Part shown: in pieces, positions 24,102 to 35,299 of the stretch
How positions within the stretch are numbered: the first letter of the stretch is position 1
Layout: each line of letters starts with the position of its first letter
Origin: Lineus longissimus
Lineage: Eukaryota > Nemertea > Pilidiophora > Heteronemertea > Lineidae
Length of the DNA stretch: 64,000 nt
Direction of reading: 5' to 3'
NCBI RefSeq assembly: GCF_910592395.1
Contig: NC_088308.1
Location: forward strand, 15,579,501-15,643,500
Notes under the pieces: model-generated
What the model was told of the DNA's origin: nothing
The model's input: the letters and a program-made list of their open reading frames with translations, nothing else
The model's database searches: none
Position numbers and translations under genes: made by a program

Positions 24102-27100
24102 AAGCCCGCCCATATCATAATATATTCATGTATTCATGAAGTATGAACTCATTTCTGTCCCATACAACTCTAAAAACAGTTGATTTCTCCTTAAATCATC
24201 ACCGAAACCGCGATATCCGCAGGAAGATTTCGTTCTAGTGTCCGAAAATGCATGATCTTACAGGGGCGCTAACTCGACAAATAGAGGGGATCTATGGGGA
24301 TCTATGCGAGTTTTAGGTCCTGCAGGTCTCGAACTTGTAAAATCTGTAAACATGCCTCCAAATCCCACTATGATAATGAAGAGATTGCCCCATATCTGGA
24401 AGACTGTTTAGAAACCATCGCTAATTTTGGAAGATCGGTGCCCGCCTATTTGGTTTTAAAAACCCTATTTTTCCCCATCAAAACAGCACTTTTCATTATT
24501 CAAATGATAACTTATTGTCTCAAGACTTATTTCATAGCAGAAAAGTACCAATAACTCTGATTTGATGCGAAAAATCTAACTTTATTTGATGACTTGATTT
24601 TCCCTTGGCCGTGGATCGGAGACAAGACCACAATTGATTTTTTAAGCCTTTTAGCAGTTAAATTGTCAATGTTTGACCGCGACGCATCAAAGAATGCGTC
24701 AAGTAGTGAAACTGAAATTCGGATATGATATACGGGTTAGTCTTGCGAGTAACTGGTGCGATGGAAATTGGTGATTGACCACGGAAATTTTTTTATAATC
24801 GACAAATTAGACAGACTTTGATATTTCCACTGTTTTCAGCCAACTGGCAGAAAAAACTCAAAACACGCCCCCTATTACCCAATTAGCAAAATTCGAAATT
24901 AATTTTTTCATCAAATAATTTCTTTATATCTGTAGACTTGCCACAGCAAATATTTTTTCAATACCTCTCCAAATATGTACTTGAGAGTAAAAAACATGCA
25001 CTCGTCTAATTGATAGGCCTCGACCCTCCAACCTATGAATATTCATTAGTGGTCTTGTCGCAATGAAGGTACATTTCAGGGGTTAACATTTTGAGAATTT
25101 TTTCAAACCAATGTACATGACATCCCACAACTCTCCAACAAAGGAAAGTCATATCTGGACATTTTGGGAGAAATGAGACCGTCGTGCAAGCAGCGATGTA
25201 ACTTAGTATTGCGGACCCGACCGTACCGTGGCACGGCCGTCGTGGCTGCAAGTCTTACCCTGCATCACTGCGGACACGACGGTCGTGTTCAATAACCTCA
25301 TTCAAATAGGTCATTGAAAACTTCGCTCCAGATCGATAAAGAAACGAATAAAATTGAGCCATTACCGCAACCGCGCCGTGCCAAGTGTTCCGCTTTTTAA
25401 ATTGCACTGACCTCTGCGTTGGAGATTGCCATTACCGATCCAATCCTTTCCTACCCTAGCGGAGAAATCAGGAACCAATCGATACTTCCATCCAACCTCG
25501 TCTCCAGGGGCCCCCTTTAAAAGACACCTGGGGACGAGGTTGGTTGCTTTCCCAAAGCTGTCTACAATGGTTACTATGGTGTTATTGTCCATTGACCCCA
25601 ATTTATACTAGGTGGGCAGGGAAGGGATGACACTCCTCTATACATGTAGGCTTGTCGAGTAGTGTAGCAGGATGGGGCATCAGGGGAAACCGGCCAAGTC
25701 AAGTGGCTTCACCATCTTTCATGAATTTCTCTATCTAGTCTCATTCTGAAGTGTAGCAGCAGGAGGGGGCAACCTGCCAATTCCTATTGGTACAGACTGA
25801 CCGCACAGTGTAGCAATGTGAATAAAAGCAAACAAGCAACGAAACCAATAGGATTTCAATAATTCCTTATGGTTATTATTACTTATTCCTTATAAAAAAG
25901 TAGTTTTTATAGAGAGCATTCAATACCGGTATTGTATTCTATGATTGAAATATTCATCAACACAAATGAAAATGCAAATATTACAATATTACTGTTCTCA
26001 ATTAAGCCCGCCCATATCATAATATATTCATGTATTCATGAAGTATGAACTCATTTCTGTCCCATACAACTCTAAAAACAGTTGATTTCTCCTTAAATCA
26101 TCACCGAAACCGCGATATCCGCAGGAAGATTTCGTTCTAGAGTCCGAAAATGCATGATCTTACAGGGGCGCTAACTCGACAAATAGAGGGGATCTATGGG
26201 GATCTATGCGAGTTTTAGGTCCTGCAGGTCTCGAACTTGTAAAATCTGTAAACATGCCTCCAAATCCCACTATGATAATGAAGAGATTGCCCCATATCTG
26301 GAAGACTGTTTAGAAACCATCGCTAATTTTGGAAGATCGGTGCCCGCCTATTTGGTTTTAAAAACCCTATTTTTCCCCATCAAAACAGCACTTTTCATTA
26401 TTCAAATGATAACTTATTGTCTCAAGACTTATTTCATAGCAGAAAAGTACCAATAACTCTGATTTGATGCGAAAAATCTAACTTTATTTGATGACTTGAT
26501 TTTCCCTTGGCCGTGGATCGGAGACAAGACCACAATTGATTTTTTAAGCCTTTTAGCAGTTAAATTGTCAATGTTTGACCGCGACGCATCAAAGAATGCG
26601 TCAAGTAGTGAAACTGAAATTCGGATATGATATACGGGTTAGTCTTGCGAGTAACTGGTGCGATGGAAATTGGTGATTGACCACGGAAATTTTTTTATAA
26701 TCGACAAATTAGACAGACTTTGATATTTCCACTGTTTTCAGCCAACTGGCAGAAAAAACTCAAAACACGCCCCCTATTACCCAATTAGCAAAATTCGAAA
26801 TTAATTTTTTCATCAAATAATTTCTTTATATCTGTAGACTTGCCACAGCAAATTTTTTTTCAATACCTCTCCAAATATGTACTTGAGAGTAAAAAACATG
26901 CACTCGTCTAATTGATAGGCCTCGACCCTCCAACCTATGAATATTCATTAGTGGTCTTGTCGCAATGAAGGTACATTTCAGGGGTTAACATTTTGAGAAT
27001 TTTTTCAAACCAATGTACATGACATCCCACAACTCTCCAACAAAGGAAAGTCATATCTGGACATTTTGGGAGAAATGAGACCGTCGTGCAAGCAGCGATG

Positions 27101-30100
27101 TAACTTAGTATTGCGGACCCGACCGTACCGTGGCACGGCCGTCGTGGCTGCAAGTCTTACCCTGCATCACTGCGGACACGACGGTCGTGTTCAATAACCT
27201 CATTCAAATAGGTCATTGAAAACTTCGCTCCAGATCGATAAAGAAACGAATAAAATTGAGCCATTACCGCAACCGCGCCGTGCCAAGTGTTCCGCTTTTT
27301 AAATTGCACTGACCTCTGCGTTGGAGATTGCCATTACCGATCCAATCCTTTCCTACCCTAGCGGAGAAATCAGGAACCAATCGATACTTCCATCCAACCT
27401 CGTCTCCAGGGGCCCCCTTTAAAAGACACCTGGGGACGAGGTTGGTTGCTTTCCCAAAGCTGTCTACAATGGTTACTATGGTGTTATTGTCCATTGACCC
27501 CAATTTATACTAGGTGGGCAGGGAAGGGATGACACTCCTCTATACATGTAGGCTTGTCGAGTAGTGTAGCAGGATGGGGCATCAGGGGAAACCGGCCAAG
27601 TCAAGTGGCTTCACCATCTTTCATGAATTTCTCTATCTAGTCTCATTCTGAAGTGTAGCAGCAGGAGGGGGCAACCTGCCAATTCCTATTGGTACAGACT
27701 GACCGCACAGTGTAGCAATGTGAATAAAAGCAAACAAGCAACGAAACCAATAGGATTTCAATAATTCCTTATGGTTATTATTACTTATTCCTTATAAAAA
27801 AGTAGTTTTTATAGAGAGCATTCAATACCGGTATTGTATTCTATGATTGAAATATTCATCAACACAAATGAAAATGCAAATATTACAATATTACTGTTCT
27901 CAATTAAGCCCGCCCATATCATAATATATTCATGTATTCATGAAGTATGAACTCATTTCTGTCCCATACAACTCTAAAAACAGTTGATTTCTCCTTAAAT
28001 CATCACCGAAACCGCGATATCCGCAGGAAGATTTCGTTCTAGAGTCCGAAAATGCATGATCTTACAGGGGCGCTAACTCGACAAATAGAGGGGATCTATG
28101 GGGATCTATGCGAGTTTTAGGTCCTGCAGGTCTCGAACTTGTAAAATCTGTAAACATGCCTCCAAATCCCACTATGATAATGAAGAGATTGCCCCATATC
28201 TGGAAGACTGTTTAGAAACCATCGCTAATTTTGGAAGATCGGTGCCCGCCTATTTGGTTTTAAAAACCCTATTTTTCCCCATCAAAACAGCACTTTTCAT
28301 TATTCAAATGATAACTTATTGTCTCAAGACTTATTTCATAGCAGAAAAGTACCAATAACTCTGATTTGATGCGAAAAATCTAACTTTATTTGATGACTTG
28401 ATTTTCCCTTGGCCGTGGATCGGAGACAAGACCACAATTGATTTTTTAAGCCTTTTAGCAGTTAAATTGTCAATGTTTGACCGCGACGCATCAAAGAATG
28501 CGTCAAGTAGTGAAACTGAAATTCGGATATGATATACGGGTTAGTCTTGCGAGTAACTGGTGCGATGGAAATTGGTGATTGACCACGGAAATTTTTTTAT
28601 AATCGACAAATTAGACAGACTTTGATATTTCCACTGTTTTCAGCCAACTGGCAGAAAAAACTCAAAACACGCCCCCTATTACCCAATTAGCAAAATTCGA
28701 AATTAATTTTTTCATCAAATAATTTCTTTATATCTGTAGACTTGCCACAGCAAATTTTTTTTCAATACCTCTCCAAATATGTACTTGAGAGTAAAAAACA
28801 TGCACTCGTCTAATTGATAGGCCTCGACCCTCCAACCTATGAATATTCATTAGTGGTCTTGTCGCAATGAAGGTACATTTCAGGGGTTAACATTTTGAGA
28901 ATTTTTTCAAACCAATGTACATGACATCCCACAACTCTCCAACAAAGGAAAGTCATATCTGGACATTTTGGGAGAAATGAGACCGTCGTGCAAGCAGCGA
29001 TGTAACTTAGTATTGCGGACCCGACCGTACCGTGGCACGGCCGTCGTGGCTGCAAGTCTTACCCTGCATCACTGCGGACACGACGGTCGTGTTCAATAAC
29101 CTCATTCAAATAGGTCATTGAAAACTTCGCTCCAGATCGATAAAGAAACGAATAAAATTGAGCCATTACCGCAACCGCGCCGTGCCAAGTGTTCCGCTTT
29201 TTAAATTGCACTGACCTCTGCGTTGGAGATTGCCATTACCGATCCAATCCTTTCCTACCCTAGCGGAGAAATCAGGAACCAATCGATACTTCCATCCAAC
29301 CTCGTCTCCAGGGGCCCCCTTTAAAAGACACCTGGGGACGAGGTTGGTTGCTTTCCCAAAGCTGTCTACAATGGTTACTATGGTGTTATTGTCCATTGAC
29401 CCCAATTTATACTAGGTGGGCAGGGAAGGGATGACACTCCTCTATACATGTAGGCTTGTCGAGTAGTGTAGCAGGATGGGGCATCAGGGGAAACCGGCCA
29501 AGTCAAGTGGCTTCACCATCTTTCATGAATTTCTCTATCTAGTCTCATTCTGAAGTGTAGCAGCAGGAGGGGGCAACCTGCCAATTCCTATTGGTACAGA
29601 CTGACCGCACAGTGTAGCAATGTGAATAAAAGCAAACAAGCAACGAAACCAATAGGATTTCAATAATTCCTTATGGTTATTATTACTTATTCCTTATAAA
29701 AAAGTAGTTTTTATAGAGAGCATTCAATACCGGTATTGTATTCTATGATTGAAATATTCATCAACACAAATGAAAATGCAAATATTACAATATTACTGTT
29801 CTCAATTAAGCCCGCCCATATCATAATATATTCATGTATTCATGAAGTATGAACCCATTTCTGTCCCATACAACTCTAAAAACAGTTGATTTCTCCTTAA
29901 ATCATCACCGAAACCGCGATATCCGCAGGAAGATTTCGTTCTAGTGTCCGAAAATGCATGATCTTACAGGGGCGCTAACTCGACAAATAGAGGGGATCTA
30001 TGGGGATCTATGCGAGTTTTAGGTCCTGCAGGTCTCGAACTTGTAAAATCTGTAAACATGCCTCCAAATCCCACTATGATAATGAAGAGATTGCCCCATA

Positions 30101-31709
30101 TCTGGAAGACTGTTTAGAAACCATCGCTAATTTTGGAAGATCGGTGCCCGCCTATTTGGTTTTAAAAACCCTATTTTTCCCCATCAAAACAGCACTTTTC
30201 ATTATTCAAATGATAACTTATTGTCTCAAGACTTATTTCATAGCAGAAAAGTACCAATAACTCTGATTTGATGCGAAAAATCTAACTTTATTTGATGACT
30301 TGATTTTCCCTTGGCCGTGGATCGGAGACAAGACCACAATTGATTTTTTAAGCCTTTTAGCAGTTAAATTGTCAATGTTTGACCGCGACGCATCAAAGAA
30401 TGCGTCAAGTAGTGAAACTGAAATTCGGATATGATATACGGGTTAGTCTTGCGAGTAACTGGTGCGATGGAAATTGGTGATTGACCACGGAAATTTTTTT
30501 ATAATCGACAAATTAGACAGACTTTGATATTTCCACTGTTTTCAGCCAACTGGCAGAAAAAACTCAAAACACGCCCCCTATTACCCAATTAGCAAAATTC
30601 GAAATTAATTTTTTCATCAAATAATTTCTTTATATCTGTAGACTTGCCACAGCAAATTTTTTTTCAATACCTCTCCAAATATGTACTTGAGAGTAAAAAA
30701 CATGCACTCGTCTAATTGATAGGCCTCGACCCTCCAACCTATGAATATTCATTAGTGGTCTTGTCGCAATGAAGGTACATTTCAGGGGTTAACATTTTGA
30801 GAATTTTTTCAAACCAATGTACATGACATCCCACAACTCTCCAACAAAGGAAAGTCATATCTGGACATTTTGGGAGAAATGAGACCGTCGTGCAAGCAGC
30901 GATGTAACTTAGTATTGCGGACCCGACCGTACCGTGGCACGGCCGTCGTGGCTGCAAGTCTTACCCTGCATCACTGCGGACACGACGGTCGTGTTCAATA
31001 ACCTCATTCAAATAGGTCATTGAAAACTTCGCTCCAGATCGATAAAGAAACGAATAAAATTGAGCCATTACCGCAACCGCGCCGTGCCAAGTGTTCCGCT
31101 TTTTAAATTGCACTGACCTCTGCGTTGGAGATTGCCATTACCGATCCAATCCTTTCCTACCCTAGCGGAGAAATCAGGAACCAATCGATACTTCCATCCA
31201 ACCTCGTCTCCAGGGGCCCCCTTTAAAAGACACCTGGGGACGAGGTTGGTTGCTTTCCCAAAGCTGTCTACAATGGTTACTATGGTGTTATTGTCCATTG
31301 ACCCCAATTTATACTAGGTGGGCAGGGAAGGGATGACACTCCTCTATACATGTAGGCTTGTCGAGTAGTGTAGCAGGATGGGGCATCAGGGGAAACCGGC
31401 CAAGTCAAGTGGCTTCACCATCTTTCATGAATTTCTCTATCTAGTCTCATTCTGAAGTGTAGCAGCAGGAGGGGGCAACCTGCCAATTCCTATTGGTACA
31501 GACTGACCGCACAGTGTAGCAATGTGAATAAAAGCAAACAAGCAACGAAACCAATAGGATTTCAATAATTCCTTATGGTTATTATTACTTATTCCTTATA
31601 AAAAAGTAGTTTTTATAGAGAGCATTCAATACCGGTATTGTATTCTATGATTGAAATATTCATCAACACAAATGAAAATGCAAATATTACAATATTACTG
31701 TTCTCAATT
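24102..31709. repeat. Four-copy head-to-tail array of a 1,902-bp unit
   Basis: Units start at 24,102, 26,004, 27,906 and 29,808 (AAGCCCGCCCATATC) and end ...CTGTTCTCAATT, each exactly 1,902 bp. By eye only a few differences exist: T/A at 24,239 and equivalents (T in units 1 and 4, A in 2 and 3), A/T at 24,952 (unit 1 only) and T/C at 29,855 (unit 4 only). Each unit contains one MITE (24,619-25,061 in unit 1), the palindrome CACGACGGTCGTG (25,275-25,287) and a 17-bp-stem inverted repeat (25,492-25,508 with 25,527-25,543). No recognisable protein is encoded; open frames of 60-90 codons recur only because the DNA repeats. Confidence 0.95.
24619..25061. mobile_element. MITE 'Y' inside array unit 1 (also units 2-4)
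   Basis: Inverted ends GAGACAAGACCAC and GTGGTCTTGTCGC enclose 443 bp, AT-rich and non-coding. The same element stands alone at 55,260-55,689, showing that it is an independent mobile repeat captured in the unit before amplification. Other copies are at 26,521-26,963, 28,423-28,865 and 30,325-30,767. A fragment of its right end lies at about 37,208-37,230. No clear target duplication was found. Confidence 0.7.
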
Positions 31710-32351
31710 AGTTATGTTCAGAGAAATATGGAGGCAGTAAGCTGATATACTAGTACATGTACACATGTTTCAACAAAAATTAAAACAGCTCACATAAGCA
31801 GACAGTATTGCTAAAACATGATATGAAGACTGTTGGCCTACTGTAACTGCACCTCTAAGCCATCACATTGTCAAGTTCTACTAATGAAGGGTCGGGTCTA
31901 CAATGTAAATGTTTGACTCATTAAAGGTTTTTCTAAACACAGGATGGAGCAGTTACAGCCAACGAAAATGATAAAGCTGACATCAGCAGTATTGTTAAAA
32001 AAATATGAAGCCTACACTGGGCTTAAGTCCTGCACATGTACTATAGCTGCTTATCTAGGCCATCCCATTGCCAAGTTCTGCAAATGACGGTTCTTCAATG
32101 GATGGCTATGAGGAGCAGTTACAGAATATGACAGATAAAACAAAACAAGAATGATAAAACTAACATCAGCAGTTTTGTCAAAAGAAATATGAAGCCTACA
32201 CTTTGACTTTGACTGGTGGAGCAATATTATGTGGCAGAAGCCCAAAACAAGTTAAAACAAACATCAGCAATATAGAGTTAAAAGATATGAAGCCTACACT
32301 AGGCTTTGACTGGTGGAGCTCCCGCACTAGGCTTTGACTGGTGGAGCAATA
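31710..32351. repeat. 3' flank of the transposase gene with imperfect repeats
   Basis: The segment downstream of the transposase stop codon contains spaced copies of 'gaagcctacact' with flanking 'aacatcagcagtattg' at 32,008, 32,191 and 32,289. A further copy at 32,415 lies inside the coding end, so the last codons and the 3' untranslated region were duplicated repeatedly. 'gactggtggagcaatattatg' occurs at 32,211 and 32,337. Confidence 0.6.
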
Positions 32352-34461
32352 TTATGTGGCAGAAGCCCAAAACAAGTTAAAACTAACATCAGCAGTATTA
32401 GAGTTAAAAGATATGAAGCCTACACTAGGCAGGTCAGGACACTTTTCTCTTTCCACTACTTCTGCCTCAATGTTCACCGAGTCTGATGATTCTTTCACTT
32501 CAACTGCATTCATGGCATTCTCAATGTTCACTGAGTCTGATGATTCTTGCACTTCAACTGCATTCTCAACGTTCACTGAGTCTGATGATTCTTGCACTTC
32601 AACTGCATTCTCAACGTTCACTGAGTCTGATGATTCTTGCACTTCAACTGCATTCTCAACGTTCACAGAGTCTGATGATTCTTGCACTTCAACTGCATTC
32701 TCAACGTTCACAGAGTCTGATGATTCTTGCACGACTTCAACAACCTGAAGCGAACTACCGCGGACTATAAGCTCCCGTAGACGTTCAAATTGAGCCAAAT
32801 ACTGATCGAAGACTTTCTGGCCATGTTGCACCATAGCGCTAGCAATGTCTTTGCAAATAACATTCGCGCGACTATACTTCTGGTTCCAATTCAGGATTCG
32901 TGTTTCCTTCGTCTTCTTTAGAACAGCAACAGTGCTGATTGTGGGTCGGAGCGTGGCACTTTCAAACATAAACATCTGAGAACGTAGCTTCCATCGTTCA
33001 CCAGTGAGGGTATCACAATACAGTAGAACAGGAGAGGAACATGCTTGCTGTTGTCGCACAAAGAAAATGTGCTTACATGGCAAGAGCATGGTTGATGAAA
33101 AGGTGCAGGAACAGGAGTTCATATCTGAATTCACCTTGTGGAATGCTTCACTGCTCGTTACATGGCGGATGTCAAATCCATCTTCTACTCGTTCACAAGC
33201 ATACTGTCCATTCATTAGTTTCATTTTGGAAATAGAGTCAATAATGTGCTTGGCAGCATATGGCGTACAGCTGGCATAGATGGCCCTAGTGGTTTCATTC
33301 ATTTCGGTGGTACAATATGACACTGAAGACACTGAAATAGATTTCTTGTGCATCATCTCCACTTCGTTCAAGTTACTGAACTTGATCAAATGTTCCACAC
33401 AGGATGCCTTAGAGTCCGATGATTTCATGACCATCTTCAGCTTTTGGTGGAATGACTCTAGCCTGTTCGTCGTGCGATTCCCAAGTGTCACTGCCTCTTT
33501 TCGCCAGGCTGCAACCCACATCTGCCTGCAATTGTGCCAGTTCTTGGCATAATATTGCAAAAACTTTGCAGGGGCGATCTTCTGTAGTTCATTATGCAGT
33601 TTGTCATACTGAGCCTCAGTTGTAGCGAAGGCAATCTTTTCAATCAACACCAACAAATCACTTTTCTTCTTGCTGCCAGTTTTAGCGTACGACTTGGTCT
33701 CACTGCTCATGGTTTTGAAAACATGGAACAGGCAAAGATGTATTGGAGATTTTGGATAGTATTTTTTCACTACACCGATTTCGGTAAAGTCCTTGTCCAC
33801 AACTACAACACAGTTCTTCTGCAATGTTTCCTCACCCAGGGATTCCTTCCATGCAGCAAACCCGGAATCTAAATTGGCAGTACATTCATTCCCCACGAAG
33901 AAATGCGCAACAGGTATGCTGCAGCCATACCCATCCTCCACCATCAGGGTAAAAAGAGGCATCTTGGTGGAATTGACCCTGTACGTAGCATCGACCAGTA
34001 GAACCTCAGGGAACTTTCTAACAGCCTCTTTCATAAATGGCAGCTGAAGAAATAGACAGGTTATCTGTCCATCGTCATCAACTGTCAACTGGACGGATGA
34101 CCCAGGCTTTTCTATCAGCACCTTGTCTAGCACCTCCATCAGCCGGCACAAATCTGAAGCTCCCTTCGTTGCTTCTTTCTTCAGGCGTGTCTTTAGATTG
34201 TTGATATCAGACGGCTTCAACATCTTCCCCGAAACCTTGGTCATCATGTCCCTGTACATCTTCGGCGGAACGGACAAGTTCAACATAAGCCGTCCGAATT
34301 CCTCCTCTTTCTTTTCCAGTCGACGTACTTCTGGATATGACACAAACGTATCCGGCTCCAACGGGTGGTTATGATCGAGTGTGGCTTGGCTGATTACGAG
34401 GCAGTCATTTTTCCGATCTGCAGTCAGTAGGAATTGACAAGGGCACTGTTTTCTGTATGTC
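32352..34461 (-). CDS. MULE/SWIM transposase, main exon (exon 2)
   Basis: This is the large exon of a ZSWIM3-like, FAR1/MULE-type transposase. It opens after a pyrimidine-rich tract and CAG (acceptor at 34,462-34,463) and finishes the N-terminal zinc-finger-like region (YRKQCPCQF...LDHNHPLEP). The DDE core follows: D in LLVDATY (about residue 247 of the assembled protein), D in VVVVDKDF with nearby C/H (HLCLFH) (about 312), and E in TNRLESFH (about 425). The SWIM zinc finger is CSC...LPCKH (about 540-554). The C-terminus carries a 15-residue repeat and ends at 32,352. All catalytic and zinc residues are present and there is no internal stop over 702 codons. It lies inside element X and points inward from the right end. 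A domesticated host ZSWIM gene is the alternative. Confidence 0.85.
32470..32740 (-). repeat. 45-bp coding minisatellite in the transposase C-terminus
   Basis: TCTGATGATT (plus strand) recurs at 32,482, 32,536, 32,581, 32,626, 32,671 and 32,716, spacing 54 then 45 bp. It encodes six copies of an acidic 15-residue unit, ESSDSVNVENAVEVQ and variants. The repeat is in frame throughout; the longer first interval adds three residues. Confidence 0.95.
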
Positions 34462-35299
34462 CTGAAATGAGTCAGAAGGGAAAACCTTTTGAATCAACTA
34501 GTCGGTTACCAACAAGCTTTTTCATACCAAAATTGTCATCCGTCAACAATCGAAATCTCGCACAGGGCAGGCAATTTTGGCCTACCTACAGAACAGGATC
34601 TAGGTTATGATGACACAGTCACGTTCAATCTGGGGTTGTAAATTTTAGCCCACCAATACTACCCTAAGGCCTTCGCACTTTTAGCCGCACTCCAGTGCCA
34701 CATTACGGAATGGGATGACTGCAGATGGTAGGCTAGGCTACTGGCTACACATTAACTCCATCGTGTGGCATGATGACCATGCCAGTGCCAGCGGCCGTTT
34801 TGACCATTAGGGCCTACTACAGTAGTGCACGTGCGCAGTACGTGCTGTGTGCACTGTAGTGTAGGCCATATAGTGCATGTTGTGTGGATGTAGGCCTAAG
34901 CCACACCTAGGCTACATTCATCAATAATAGGCCTAGGCCTACATATGCACACCACATGCACTTACTTCTGACCATCAATGGTGGTGCATGTGCAGTGAGT
35001 GCTGTGACTGTGACTGTGTGCACTGTAGTCATATGCACACAACATGCACTTCTGACCATCACTGGTGGTGCATGTCACGTGCAGTGCTGTGACTGTGTGC
35101 ACTGTAGTGTAGCCTGTATGTATAGTAGCCTAGTGCATTTTGTGTGCACATGGTACATGTAGGCCTATTGAATGTACAGGCATATTTATACATGGCACGG
35201 CAGGCCTAGCCTATACTAGTAGGAGGCCTAGGCCTAAGCCACAACCGGCCCTAGCATGCCTAGATGGCGAGCATGAATGCACAAACTAAACATACAAAC
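34462..35299 (-). other. Intron of the X transposase gene
   Basis: An 838-bp intron is inferred from donor CAGAG|GTTTGT (exon ends at 35,300) and acceptor TTTCAG|GACATAC (exon starts at 34,461). Two bases of a codon before the donor and one after the acceptor give an arginine and keep the frame. The interior (about 34,800-35,230) is rich in TG/CA words and imperfect repeats of 'gtgcactgtagtgtag' and 'catatgcacac'. Confidence 0.75.

Noticed and set aside
24294-24554. 86-codon frame repeated in every 1,902-bp unit (CKICKH motif)
   Set aside because: It recurs only because the DNA is tandemly repeated. There is no family, splice or expression support, and a CxxC pair alone is not evidence of a protein.
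24102-31709. CRISPR-like or satellite interpretation of the array
   Set aside because: Units are 1.9 kb, contiguous and without spacers, in eukaryotic DNA; only four copies, so not a classical satellite either.
32341-32770. Repetitive plus-strand frames (serine/threonine- and leucine-rich)
   Set aside because: They are the antisense reading of the 45-bp repeat in the transposase C-terminus.
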